A stretch of DNA of 64,000 nt from Ensifer sp. BR816 (GCF_000378985.1 NZ_KB905370.1:5206799-5270798), one strand, 5' to 3'. Positions 26,285-34,828 are shown, counted from the stretch's first letter. A program made the numbers and translations. The notes: generated by a model from the letters alone, not told the origin.

Positions 26285-26304
26285 TGTGGTTTTTTGATAC
26301 CACA
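26285..26304 (-). terminator. Putative terminator of the thioesterase gene
   Basis: TGTGGT (26285-26290) and ACCACA (26299-26304) form a perfect 6-bp stem with an 8-base loop directly after the stop of the gene at 26307. The following T run is short (TCTTTAAG), so the call is moderate. Confidence 0.45.
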
Positions 26305-26306
26305 CA

Positions 26307-26738
26307 TTAGCGGGGCGGAATCGAGTAGGTCGCGGTCGCGTGAGCCACCAATGCGTCGCCTCCGACGGGCCTGATCGAAGCGTCGAGAATGGCGAGCCGC
26401 TTACCAAGCTTCAAAATCCGGCAGGTGCATTCGAGCGGTTCCGGCTCGGGTTTGCGCAGGAAGTTGATGTTGAGGTTCGTGGTGACCGCGAGCGCGACCG
26501 GACCGATATGCGCAATCAGGGCGATATAGGCCGAAACGTCGGCAAGGGCGAACAGCGTCGGCCCGGAAACGGTGCCGCCGGGGCGAATATGGCGTTCGTT
26601 CGGGTCGAGGCGCATCGTCGCAAAACCGGGACCGGTGTCGGTGACGGCGAAGATCTTGCCGTCCGTGTGCACCTGCGGGAAATCCGTGTCGAGAAACCGG
26701 TTGAGCTCCTCGACGGTCATGATCGGCTGCAAGGTCAT
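26307..26738 (-). CDS. PaaI-family hot-dog thioesterase
   Basis: The 143-residue protein has the single hot-dog fold of acyl-CoA thioesterases. The family pattern is seen in HIRPGGTVSGPTLFALADVS (helix with Gly and Asp for catalysis), AVTTNLNINFLRKPEP and CRILKLGKRLAILDASI. Start 26738 is preceded by GGAGGG; the upstream in-frame start adds an unrelated stretch. It is divergent from a crotonase-family gene, a frequent arrangement that hints at acyl-CoA turnover. Substrate unknown. Confidence 0.87.
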   Translation of the reverse strand: MTLQPIMTVEELNRFLDTDFPQVHTDGKIFAVTDTGPGFATMRLDPNERHIRPGGTVSGPTLFALADVSAYIALIAHIGPVALAVTTNLNINFLRKPEPEPLECTCRILKLGKRLAILDASIRPVGGDALVAHATATYSIPPR

Positions 26739-26884
26739 GCGCTTCCCTCCATTCTGACGGCCGTTACAGGACGTCTGCAACTGTCGCGCAAGCTGGAAAA
26801 TGGTCTTAGACGGGATGCCGCGCGGGGTTGAAAGACCGGTGGCGGCGGCGTACCACGGCTCGATACGGCGAACGGGAGAAGATT

Positions 26885-27706
26885 ATGGCGGATGTTGTTG
26901 CATTCAAGAAGGAAGAGCCGAACGGCCTGCTGCTGCGGGAGACGAACGGCCCGGTTTTGCGGCTGACGCTCAACAACCCTCCGGCCAATGCGCTCTCGAT
27001 GGCGCTCCTGCAGGCGCTCGCGGCCGAACTCGACGCCGTCGCCGGGACGAAGGAGATCAAGGTTGTCGTGCTGGCGGCCTCCGGCAAGGTCTTTTCCGCC
27101 GGTCACGACCTGAAGGAGATGACCTTGCATCGCGCCGACGAGGATGGCGGCAAGGCCTTCTTCGAACGCGCTATCCGCTTGGCGGCCGACATCATGCTGA
27201 AGATCACGAAGCTGCCGCAGGCGGTGATCGCCGAGATAGACGGCCTCGCGACGGCGGCCGGCTGCCAGCTGGTCGCGAGCTGCGATCTCGCCATCTGCAC
27301 CGACAGCTCGACCTTCTGCACGCCGGGCGTGAATATCGGCCTCTTCTGTTCGACGCCGATGGTGGCGCTGTCGCGCGCCGCCCATCGCAAGCAGGCGATG
27401 GAGATGCTGCTGACCGGCGAGACGATCGATGCCGGGACCGCCAAGGATTTCGGCCTCGTTAACCGGATCGTGCCGCAGCAATATCTGCGCCAGGTGGTCG
27501 ACAAATACGCTGCCGTCATCGCCTCCAAGTCGCCGCAGGCGCTGAAGATCGGCAAGGAAACTTTCTACCGCCAGGCCGAGATGCCGCTTGCCAACGCCTA
27601 TGACTATGCGGTCGGCGTGATGGTCGAGAACATGCTGGCACGCGATGCGCAGGAAGGGATCGGCGCGTTTATCGGCAAGCGCATGCCGGAATGGAAGGAA
27701 GATTAA
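26885..27706 (+). CDS. Enoyl-CoA hydratase/isomerase family protein, ECHDC3-like
   Basis: The 273-residue crotonase-fold protein keeps the CoA-site motif SAGHDLKEM and the second oxyanion region ATAAGCQLVASCDLAICTD, then FCTPGVNIGLFCSTPMVAL. In classical hydratases two Glu residues catalyse water addition; here the first position is Gln128 and the second region reads PGVN with Gly148 instead of PEIN. Both match the ECHDC3 subgroup, whose reaction is not settled. Start 26885 follows GGGAGAAG. The stop overlaps the stop of the convergent EamA gene within the same TTAA. Confidence 0.88.
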   Translation: MADVVAFKKEEPNGLLLRETNGPVLRLTLNNPPANALSMALLQALAAELDAVAGTKEIKVVVLAASGKVFSAGHDLKEMTLHRADEDGGKAFFERAIRLAADIMLKITKLPQAVIAEIDGLATAAGCQLVASCDLAICTDSSTFCTPGVNIGLFCSTPMVALSRAAHRKQAMEMLLTGETIDAGTAKDFGLVNRIVPQQYLRQVVDKYAAVIASKSPQALKIGKETFYRQAEMPLANAYDYAVGVMVENMLARDAQEGIGAFIGKRMPEWKED

Positions 27707-28539
27707 GCCAGTCTCAGCAGCAGCGCTCCGAGCGCAATGACGAAGGCCGCGGCAATCCGCCAGACGCTGACGCGCTCCTTGAGGAAGACGATAGAGATTA
27801 CGACGGCGAAGAAGATAGCGGTCTCGCGCAACGCCGCGACGGTCGCGACCGGAGCTTTGGTCATGGCCCAGAGCGCTAGGCCGTAGGCGCCGATCGAGCC
27901 TGCTCCGCCGATCAGCCCGCGCCACCAATGGTGACGGACGTGGCGCGAAACCGGCTTGATCCCGCGGGTCGCGAAAGCCCAGGCAAAGAGAAGGACGGGC
28001 GGCAGCAGCGCCATCCACAGCGTGTAGGAGATCGCATTGCCGGACACCCGCGCGCCGATGCCGTCGACGAAGGTGTAGCTGGCGATCACGCAGGCATTAC
28101 AGAGCGCCAGGCCGACGGCCTGCTTTCCACCCCTGCGCGACTCGAAGGCCAGCGTCAGAACGCCGGCCGAGATCGTCAGGATGCCGGCAAGCGCTCCACC
28201 GGTCAGGTGTTCGCCGACGACGATGCTGCTCGTGGCGGCGACAATGAGCGGCGCGACGCCGCGCATTAGCGGGTAGACGAGACCGATATCGCCGGCGCGG
28301 TAGGAGGCAGCCACGAGCTGGAAATAGGCGAACTGGAGGACCGCCGAAACGAGGATGTAGGGCCAGGCTGCGGCGTTGGGCAGCGGCAGGACGGGCAGGA
28401 AAGGCAGCGCTACGACCGCGGCGCCGAGCGCCACCATGGCGGCATCCAGCGACTTTTCCGAGCCCGCTTTGACAAGCGCGTTCCAGATCGCGTGCAGCAG
28501 CGCTCCGAAGAGCACAAGCGCGATGACATCAAGCGGCAA
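27703..28539 (-). CDS. EamA-family (DMT superfamily) transporter
   Basis: A 278-residue inner-membrane protein with ten predicted helices arranged as two EamA repeats; the first includes ALLHAIWNALVKAG and YRAGDIGLVYPLMRGVAPL, the second WRGLIGGAGSIGAYGLALWA and IVFLKERVSVWRIAAAFVI. Such permeases export or import metabolites or drugs; the substrate cannot be told. The start is proposed as TTG 28539 (MPLDVIALVLFGALLHAIWN) with GAGG six bases before it, since no ATG or GTG fits and longer readings give a hydrophilic unrelated N-terminus. Confidence 0.82.
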   Translation of the reverse strand: MPLDVIALVLFGALLHAIWNALVKAGSEKSLDAAMVALGAAVVALPFLPVLPLPNAAAWPYILVSAVLQFAYFQLVAASYRAGDIGLVYPLMRGVAPLIVAATSSIVVGEHLTGGALAGILTISAGVLTLAFESRRGGKQAVGLALCNACVIASYTFVDGIGARVSGNAISYTLWMALLPPVLLFAWAFATRGIKPVSRHVRHHWWRGLIGGAGSIGAYGLALWAMTKAPVATVAALRETAIFFAVVISIVFLKERVSVWRIAAAFVIALGALLLRLA

Positions 28540-28751
28540 GATGAACCTCAGCGGACGATCTGGAAGGAATTCTCTGCGTTTGTCGCTTTGCTTCGTTCGA
28601 AATGCAACCGGATTCGGTGGATCGGCGTTGAGATTGTGGCAACCGGCAACGAAACGGTGCAAATGCCCGGATGCGACCACAGGTTCGGTTGACTCGTTGC
28701 CACAGCACGCCAACTATCCGCGCCAACGATAACAAAGCCGGACGCGCAAGC
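28540..28751. promoter_or_regulatory. Divergent spacer with long inverted repeat
   Basis: Between the EamA gene (minus) and the CoA-binding gene (plus) TGTGGCAAC (28635-28643) and GTTGCCACA (28696-28704) form a perfect 9-base inverted repeat 52 bases apart, possibly two half-sites of a looping or dimeric regulator. No clear -10/-35 pair was chosen. Confidence 0.35.
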
Positions 28752-29180
28752 ATGAATCACGATGTCTACCCGGATCACTATCTCGCCGACATCCTGCGCC
28801 AGACTAAGACGATTGCTCTCGTCGGCGCATCGCCAAAGGCGGAGAGGCCGAGCCACCGCGTCATGACGTTCCTGCTGCGCAAGGGATACCGCGTCATTCC
28901 GGTCAATCCCGGCCATGCGGGCCGGACCATCCTCGACCAGGTCGTCGTGGCAAGGCTCGCTGACATCCGCGAGCCGATCGACATGGTCGACGTTTTTCGC
29001 GCCGCTCACGCCTTGCCTGCCCTGGTCGACGAGATCCTAGCGCTGCCGAACTTGCCCAAGGTGATCTGGGGGCAATTGTCGGTCCGCGACGACAAGGCGG
29101 CCGCCAGGGCCGAGGCCGCCGGCATCAACGTGGTTATGGACCGTTGCCCGGCAATCGAATATCCGCGCCTGATCGGCTGA
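28752..29180 (+). CDS. CoA-binding protein (YccU-like)
   Basis: This 142-residue Rossmann-fold protein has the CoA_binding_2 motifs: IALVGASPKAERPSHRVMTF near residue 20, GYRVIPVNPGHAG, REPIDMVDVFR and VIWGQLSVRDDKAAARAEAAG (split across residues about 100-122), ending MDRCPAIEYPRL. The ATG at 28752 has a weak ribosome site. It precedes metY by 23 bases on the same strand, and the two genes commonly occur together; a CoA-related role in sulfur amino acid synthesis is only inferred. Confidence 0.85.
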   Translation: MNHDVYPDHYLADILRQTKTIALVGASPKAERPSHRVMTFLLRKGYRVIPVNPGHAGRTILDQVVVARLADIREPIDMVDVFRAAHALPALVDEILALPNLPKVIWGQLSVRDDKAAARAEAAGINVVMDRCPAIEYPRLIG

Positions 29181-29203
29181 TCGACAAGGCCATGGAGGAA
29201 GGA

Positions 29204-30487
29204 ATGACCAAGGCAGGCCCGGGATTCAGCACGCTCGCCGTCCATGCGGGGGCCCAGCCCGACCCGACGACAGGGGCGCGGGCAACGCCGATCTATCAGA
29301 CGACGAGCTTCGTCTTCAACGACGCGGATCATGCCGCGGCCCTCTTCGGCGTGCAGCAGTTCGGCAACATCTACACCCGCATCATGAACCCGACCCAAGC
29401 CGTGCTGGAAGAGCGCATCGCCGCGCTCGAGGGCGGCACTGCGGCGCTGGCGGTTGCCTCCGGGCATGCGGCCCAGCTTCTCGTCTTCCATACGATCATG
29501 AGCCCCGGCGATAATTTCGTTGCCGCACGGCAGCTCTACGGTGGCTCCGTCAATCAGTTCGGCCAGGCTTTCAAATCCTTCGACTGGCAGGTTCGCTGGG
29601 CTGATTCCGCCGGGTCGGAAAGCTTCGAGGCACAGATCGACGAGAAAACCAAGGCGATCTTCATCGAAAGCCTCGCCAACCCCGGCGGGCTCTTCGTCGA
29701 TATTGCCGCCGTCGCCGAAGTCGCGCGCCGGCACGGGCTGCCGCTCATCGTCGACAACACGATGGCGACGCCCTATCTGGTGCGGCCGCTGGAGCACGGC
29801 GCCGATATCGTCGTCCATTCGCTCACCAAGTTCATCGGCGGCCACGGCAATTCGATGGGCGGGATCATTGTCGACGGCGGCACCTTCGACTGGTCGAAAT
29901 CCGGAAAATATCCGCTGCTGTCCGAGCCCAGACCGGAATATGGCGGGGTCGTGCTGCACCAGGCCTTCGGCAATTTCGCCTTTGCGATCGCCGCCCGCGT
30001 CCTGGGCCTTCGGGATTTCGGCCCGGCGATCTCGCCTTTCAACGCCTTCCTGATCCAAACCGGGGTCGAGACGCTGCCGCTCAGGATGCAGCGCCATTGC
30101 GACAATGCGCTCGCCGTCGCGACATGGCTGAAGGAACAGGAGAAAGTCTCCTGGGTCCGCTATGCCGGGCTCGCGGACGACCCGAACCATGCGCTTCAGC
30201 AGCGCTATTCGCCGAAAGGGGCGGGTGCGGTCTTCACCTTCGGTCTTGCGGGTGGATATGAGGCAGGAAAGCGCTTCGTCGAAGGTCTCGAGATGTTTTC
30301 GCATCTCGCGAATATCGGCGACACCCGCTCGCTGGTGATCCACCCCGCCTCGACCACCCATCGGCAGCTGACGCCCGAGCAGCAGGTCGCTGCGGGAGCA
30401 GGGCCCGATGTCGTGCGCCTGTCGATCGGCATCGAAGATGTCGACGACATCATCGCCGACCTGGAGCAGGCGCTTGCAAGAATTTGA
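29204..30487 (+). CDS. metY: O-acetylhomoserine sulfhydrylase (PLP enzyme)
   Basis: The 427-residue enzyme belongs to the Cys/Met metabolism PLP family and most likely joins sulfide or methanethiol to O-acetylhomoserine. The N-terminal substrate loop is FSTLAVHAGAQPDPTTGA, the cofactor region has ALAVASGHAAQLLVF, and the Schiff-base Lys lies in VVHSLTKFIGGHGNSMGG. The long form (over 420 residues) and the SVNQFGQAFKSFDW loop favour MetY over MetB/MetC. Start 29204 follows GGAGGAAGGA. It is probably co-transcribed with the CoA-binding gene. Confidence 0.9.
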   Translation: MTKAGPGFSTLAVHAGAQPDPTTGARATPIYQTTSFVFNDADHAAALFGVQQFGNIYTRIMNPTQAVLEERIAALEGGTAALAVASGHAAQLLVFHTIMSPGDNFVAARQLYGGSVNQFGQAFKSFDWQVRWADSAGSESFEAQIDEKTKAIFIESLANPGGLFVDIAAVAEVARRHGLPLIVDNTMATPYLVRPLEHGADIVVHSLTKFIGGHGNSMGGIIVDGGTFDWSKSGKYPLLSEPRPEYGGVVLHQAFGNFAFAIAARVLGLRDFGPAISPFNAFLIQTGVETLPLRMQRHCDNALAVATWLKEQEKVSWVRYAGLADDPNHALQQRYSPKGAGAVFTFGLAGGYEAGKRFVEGLEMFSHLANIGDTRSLVIHPASTTHRQLTPEQQVAAGAGPDVVRLSIGIEDVDDIIADLEQALARI

Positions 30488-30516
30488 TGAGGTCCATCGG
30501 CGACTAAGGGGACGAC

Positions 30517-30681
30517 ATGAGCGACGACAATATCGTTAAGTTCGAACGACGGAAACCAAAGCAGGAGCAGAGGACCGTCAGCCCAATGCAGCGGAAAGCT
30601 CTTACCTGGATGGCGGTTATAGCCGCGTTGGTCCTGGTGTGGGCCTATTATCAGTTCATCTCGCCGCCGAGCCTGCCATGA
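30517..30681 (+). CDS. Small single-span membrane protein, 54 aa
   Basis: A short ORF after metY encodes MSDDNIVKFERRKPKQEQ, a basic linker with PMQRKALTW, then one hydrophobic helix (about residues 31-46, ending VLVWAYYQF) and ISPPSLP. AGGGGA lies before the ATG. The charged cytoplasmic N-terminus with VKFERRKPK followed by a single C-terminal helix resembles small rhizobial membrane proteins, but no function is known. It starts 30 bases after metY and may be on the same transcript. Confidence 0.65.
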   Translation: MSDDNIVKFERRKPKQEQRTVSPMQRKALTWMAVIAALVLVWAYYQFISPPSLP

Positions 30682-30802
30682 GAGCAGGCGAGCAAAGCGT
30701 TTTCCTGATTTTGAATCCAAAGTCATAGGCTCGGGCTGCGCCGTATGCGACGAACTGCAATTTGAACCGGCGACGGACGCGCCGCTCCGACGGAGGTGCC
30801 TC

Positions 30803-31147
30803 ATGAGTCACGTGCTGAAATTCGACCTTGCTTCGGTTGAGCCGGAGATCGGTGCCCCGGCGCCCGACCGGCTGATTTCCGGGACCCCGGAGTTCCGCAC
30901 CTGGAATTTCGAAGAAGCGCCGGGCGGGCTCTATTCGGGTATCTGGGAGTCGACACCCGGGAAGTGGCGGATCGCCTATGACGAGTGGGAGTATTTTCAC
31001 GTTCTGTCCGGCCATTCGGTCGTCACCGAGGAAGGCGGAGAGCCGGTCCACCTCAAGGCCGGCGATAGCATGGTCCTGCGGCCGGGTTTTGCAGGGACTT
31101 GGGAGGTCGTCACGACCACCCGCAAGGACTATGTGATCCGGCTCTGA
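30803..31147 (+). CDS. Cupin-domain protein (DUF861, EutQ/GlxI-like)
   Basis: The 114-residue protein is a single cupin barrel of the DUF861 group: WESTPGKWRIAYDEWEYFHV contains the first motif with Glu and His, and GEPVHLKAGDSMVLRPGFAG the second. Proteins of this group include metal enzymes of (S)-ureidoglycine and related metabolism, but many are uncharacterised. GGAGG lies before the ATG. It stands between the small membrane protein and a convergent lipoprotein gene. Confidence 0.82.
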   Translation: MSHVLKFDLASVEPEIGAPAPDRLISGTPEFRTWNFEEAPGGLYSGIWESTPGKWRIAYDEWEYFHVLSGHSVVTEEGGEPVHLKAGDSMVLRPGFAGTWEVVTTTRKDYVIRL

Positions 31148-31169
31148 CGCCCCGCAGTTCTCGCTTCGT

Positions 31170-32357
31170 CTAATCGCCCGTCGCCGTGTTCGCGGCGATA
31201 TCGTTCGTCGGATCGTCGTTGCGGATGAGGCTTTCGGAGCCACCCTCGATCTTGTTGCTGCGCACCACATTGTTCTGCGCGAAATCGAGGTTGCTGGCGC
31301 TGCTGCCGAACGGATAGGCCGGATCCCTGAAACAATAGCTGCTGCTGCCGTTGCGTGAATTCAGCCAGACGGCTGGCTTCACGAGGAACGAGGACCCGTA
31401 GCGGAACGTATTGCCGACGATCTGATTGTATTGCGGCTTCTGGTGCCGGATAACCCCGCCTTCGCCGCAGTTGCGATAGACGAATATGCCGCCGTTGTCG
31501 GCGCGTTCGAAGGTGTTGTTGGTGATCCTGTTGTTCGCCGAACCGTCGATGGCGATCAGTTCCCGCTTCTCCGTCGAAATCCCGAAGACATTGTTGCTGA
31601 TCGTGTTGTTGGCGGACTCGGCATCGAGATAGATGGCAACGGCCGTCGACCGGCCGTTGACCTTCGAGTTGACCAAAGCCGTGTTGGTGACGCCCGGTCC
31701 GACATAGAAGGGGATGCCATCCGGTGCGTCGAAGGTGACGCTCTCGAGCCGCACGTTTTTCGGGGCCGACGCCTGAGCGAAGGCCGTGTGGTCGGGATTT
31801 CGCGACGACGCCTTCATCACTGCACCGTTGGCGTTCTCGCCGAGCCCGTAGATACGAACGAAGCCCTTGATCCTGCAATTGCGGATCGTGACGCTCGACG
31901 GCGCTTCCCAGGGGCCGGAGCCGGTTTTCCTGGAACGAACGACAACAGCGGTCTTCTCCTTGCGCGATCCTCCCGCGCTGACATCGAGCGTTCCGCCGCC
32001 GCAGTCGAGAACCGATCCGGAAGCGGCACTTCCCTCGAAGACCAGCGGATGGGTGATGACATCGGCAGAAGACAGGCGAAGGCTGCAGGCGAGCGTGATC
32101 GGATTGGTTCCGGGCGCCTTCAGCTTGGTCTGAACCTCCGCGTCGCAGCCCGGTTTCGCGTCGACATTCTCGACTGGGGGTGTGGACGGAACCGCCGGCG
32201 GGGGCTCGGTTGGCGTCGAGGGTGTCGTCGGTTGACCCGTGACAGTTTGGGTGACTGGATACCTGAAAGCTGCATCAGCCACCGTCGCCAGGTCGCTTTG
32301 GCAGCCGCTCAAGGCAAGGCCGATGAAAACCAGGCTTGTGAACTTGATCGGCAGCAT
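31170..32357 (-). CDS. Secreted lipoprotein with right-handed parallel beta-helix
   Basis: The 395-residue precursor has a lipoprotein signal (MLPIKFTSLVFIGLALSGC, lipobox ALSGC, Cys19), a Thr/Pro-rich linker (about residues 40-66) and a repeat-rich body with PbH1/NosD-like turns: NTISNNVFG, NRITNNTFERADNGGIFVYR, YNQIVGNTFRYGS, NVVRSNKIEGG. Cys pairs (GCDAEV, LACSLR, LDCGGG, IRNCRI) suggest disulfides. The fold is that of polysaccharide lyases, hydrolases or epimerases, yet no catalytic set is evident. The start at 32357 gives the lipoprotein signal; readings upstream are not supported. Confidence 0.8.
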   Translation of the reverse strand: MLPIKFTSLVFIGLALSGCQSDLATVADAAFRYPVTQTVTGQPTTPSTPTEPPPAVPSTPPVENVDAKPGCDAEVQTKLKAPGTNPITLACSLRLSSADVITHPLVFEGSAASGSVLDCGGGTLDVSAGGSRKEKTAVVVRSRKTGSGPWEAPSSVTIRNCRIKGFVRIYGLGENANGAVMKASSRNPDHTAFAQASAPKNVRLESVTFDAPDGIPFYVGPGVTNTALVNSKVNGRSTAVAIYLDAESANNTISNNVFGISTEKRELIAIDGSANNRITNNTFERADNGGIFVYRNCGEGGVIRHQKPQYNQIVGNTFRYGSSFLVKPAVWLNSRNGSSSYCFRDPAYPFGSSASNLDFAQNNVVRSNKIEGGSESLIRNDDPTNDIAANTATGD

Positions 32358-32434
32358 CGGTTGGCTCCTGTCGCGGTTCCGCTCAGACCCGAATAGGGCT
32401 TTATCCTTAACCGACTCTGAACGCCGGACCGCAG

Positions 32435-33682
32435 CTACCAGACGAGGTCCAGCCGCTCCAGTCCGTGAAAGTGGAAGCTGTCCTTGACCGGCGGCTCGCA
32501 CTTCAGCCGCAGGCCGGGCAGGCGCCGGAACAGGATCGGCAGGGAAAGGTTGAGTTCGAGCCGCGCAAGCGGCGCGCCGATGCAGAAGTGCAGGCCCGCG
32601 CCGAACGAAACATTGGCGCCCTCGTTGCGGTCCGGATTGAACGTACCAGGCGCGGTGAACTTGCGCGGATCGACGTTTGCCGCCCCGAGCATCAGGCCGA
32701 TCCTGTCGCCCTTCCTGAGCGCAATGCCGTCCTCCAGTTCGATATCCGACAGCGCATAGCGCTGGAAGATGTGGAGCGGCGCGGCGAAGCGCAAGCACTC
32801 TTCCACCGTTCGCGCCGTGGCTTCCTCGCCTGCGAAAATGGTGGCAGGGGAGAGGCCGGATTGCAGGATGGTGCTGACCGCATTGCCGATCTGGTGCACG
32901 GTCGCCTCGTGACCTGCGTTCAGAAGCAGCACCGTGGTCGAGATCAATTCGGCCTCCGTGAGGCGCTCGCCGTCCTTCTCGGAACCGATCATGTGGGTCA
33001 GCAAGTCGTCCGCCGGCCTGAGGCGCTTTTCGGCGATGATGTCCTTCAGGTATTCGGCAAATTCCGCGGAGGCCTGGTTGGCGTCGAGTTCCGTTTCGAA
33101 GCTCGGGTTGAAGACATACATCTTTACCATGCGGTGCGACCAGTCGAGAAGGCGAGGGGCGGCCTCCACCGGAATGCCGAGCATGCGGGCTATGATGGTG
33201 ACGGGGATCGTCTCGGCATAGGTCTTGAGGAGTTCGACCTCGCCGTCCTTCTCGAAGCCGTCGATGATCGCATCTGACAGCGCTTCGATATCCGGTCGAA
33301 GCTGTTCGATCTGTCGCGAAACGAAGGCGCGGTTGACGAGCGTGCGCAGCCGCGTGTGGGCCGGAGGCTCCAGTTCGAGCAGTGAATGGGCTTCCAGCGC
33401 GTCAAAGTCGTTGAGATGCGGCTTCGGCTCGGGCAGGCCGAGTTCCTCACGCGTCGCCACATGCAGGATCTGACGGCCGAAGCGGCGGTCGCGCAGAAGC
33501 CCGTTGACCTGCTCGTAGCCCGCGAAGAACCATTGCTGCGGCTCTTCCCAGAAGAAGGCCGGACATTGGGCATGGAGGGCGGCATAGGCCGGCAGCGGAC
33601 TGCGGAAGAAGTCAGGGTTGCGGACGTCGAGAGAAACGCGCCGGGCGGGGCCGTCTATGGTGATACCGGGAACTGCGGACAT
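32435..33682 (-). CDS. Cytochrome P450
   Basis: The 415-residue soluble bacterial P450 has all key motifs: I-helix AGHEAT at 256-261 (oxygen activation), E295-x-x-R298, the PERF-like region FNPDRNEG and the heme loop FGAGLHFCIGAPLARLE with Cys367. No membrane anchor, ferredoxin or reductase gene lies nearby, so electrons must come from general redox partners. The start 33682 (MSAVPGITIDG) has no strong ribosome site but longer readings are unrelated. Closest known groups are CYP107-like bacterial hydroxylases; substrate unknown. Confidence 0.93.
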   Translation of the reverse strand: MSAVPGITIDGPARRVSLDVRNPDFFRSPLPAYAALHAQCPAFFWEEPQQWFFAGYEQVNGLLRDRRFGRQILHVATREELGLPEPKPHLNDFDALEAHSLLELEPPAHTRLRTLVNRAFVSRQIEQLRPDIEALSDAIIDGFEKDGEVELLKTYAETIPVTIIARMLGIPVEAAPRLLDWSHRMVKMYVFNPSFETELDANQASAEFAEYLKDIIAEKRLRPADDLLTHMIGSEKDGERLTEAELISTTVLLLNAGHEATVHQIGNAVSTILQSGLSPATIFAGEEATARTVEECLRFAAPLHIFQRYALSDIELEDGIALRKGDRIGLMLGAANVDPRKFTAPGTFNPDRNEGANVSFGAGLHFCIGAPLARLELNLSLPILFRRLPGLRLKCEPPVKDSFHFHGLERLDLVW

Positions 33683-33863
33683 GATTTCGGCTCTTCGAAA
33701 GCTGGCAGTTTGACACTCCGACGCATCTCTATTGCGCCGGGTGCGGCTGCGGCAAGCGCAATCAATAAGGTATCGGCCGGAGGGAACAAGATCCGCAATG
33801 TCGACTTTTTCAGTGGCAATGATCGGCCTCTTTGAGCATGATGCGGCAGCAGCAGGGAGCGGC

Positions 33864-34712
33864 ATGGCAAAAACGCAAGGCAGTTTTTCCGCGGGCATCA
33901 TGGCCGCGATCCGAAAACGGCGGCCGACCGTGGTCAATCGCGACGCGGCCGTGAGCCGTGGCGATATCGTGATTGCCTCCTACAACATCCACAAATGCGT
34001 CGGCACCGACGGCCGGTTCGATCCGAGCCGCATCGCCCAGGTCATCGGCGAGATCGGCGCGGATATCGTCGCCCTGCAGGAGGCCGATCAGCGCTTTGGC
34101 GAACGCGCCGGGCTTCTCGATCTCGAGCATCTGCGGCGAGAGGCCCATCTTGTTTCGGTGCCGATTTCTCCTTTCTCGGAAAAAGGGCACGGATGGCACG
34201 GCAATGTTCTCCTGCTCAGGGAAGGCGCCGTGTCGGATGTCCGGCAGTTGAATCTCCCGGGCGTCGAGCCGCGCGGCGCGCTGGTCGTCGATCTCGACCT
34301 GAAAGTCGGGCCGCTGCGGATCATCGCCGCCCATCTGGGGCTGCTGCGCCACTCCCGGGCACGTCAGGCGGAGACTATTCTACGGATCGCCGCCGACGGC
34401 GCGGGGCGGCCGACACTGCTCATCGGGGACCTCAACGAGTGGCGCATGGGCAAGCGTTCTTCGCTGACCTTCCTTAGTCCTATCTTCGACCCGACCCATG
34501 CGACGGTTGCGAGCTTTCCGTCGCGCTTCCCGCTGTTCCCGCTCGATCGCGTGCTCGGCAATCCGCATCATCTGGTCACCTCGGTGGCGGTGCACGACAC
34601 CCCGCTCGCGCGGGTCGCCTCGGATCATCTTCCGGTCAAGGCCTCGATCGATCTGAAGGCCGCTCTCAAGCAAGGCGGCACGACCGGCTTGATTGATATG
34701 GAGCAGGCGTGA
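33864..34712 (+). CDS. Endonuclease/exonuclease/phosphatase (EEP) family protein
   Basis: The 282-residue protein has the EEP fold: VIASYNIHKCVGTDGRFDPS (Asn), DIVALQEAD (metal Glu), HLGLLRHSRARQ, LLIGDLNEW (Asp/Asn) and the last His in VASDHLPVKASI. The N-terminal 35 residues are basic (GIMAAIRKRRPTVV). The start 33864 follows GGGAG; several in-frame starts lie upstream to 33732. It precedes a phospholipase D family gene by 116 bases, suggesting joint action on phosphodiester or lipid substrates. DNA, inositol phosphate or lipid substrates are all possible. Confidence 0.83.
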   Translation: MAKTQGSFSAGIMAAIRKRRPTVVNRDAAVSRGDIVIASYNIHKCVGTDGRFDPSRIAQVIGEIGADIVALQEADQRFGERAGLLDLEHLRREAHLVSVPISPFSEKGHGWHGNVLLLREGAVSDVRQLNLPGVEPRGALVVDLDLKVGPLRIIAAHLGLLRHSRARQAETILRIAADGAGRPTLLIGDLNEWRMGKRSSLTFLSPIFDPTHATVASFPSRFPLFPLDRVLGNPHHLVTSVAVHDTPLARVASDHLPVKASIDLKAALKQGGTTGLIDMEQA

Positions 34713-34828
34713 CGGCTCATCTATGCAGCCCCTTAGATCGAAGCCGATTTTCAAGTAATATCGCGCATCAATTCAAGATGTTAAAGGAGCATCGGCACAT
34801 CTGAGGCCGATGCGATGGGACGGCGTGC

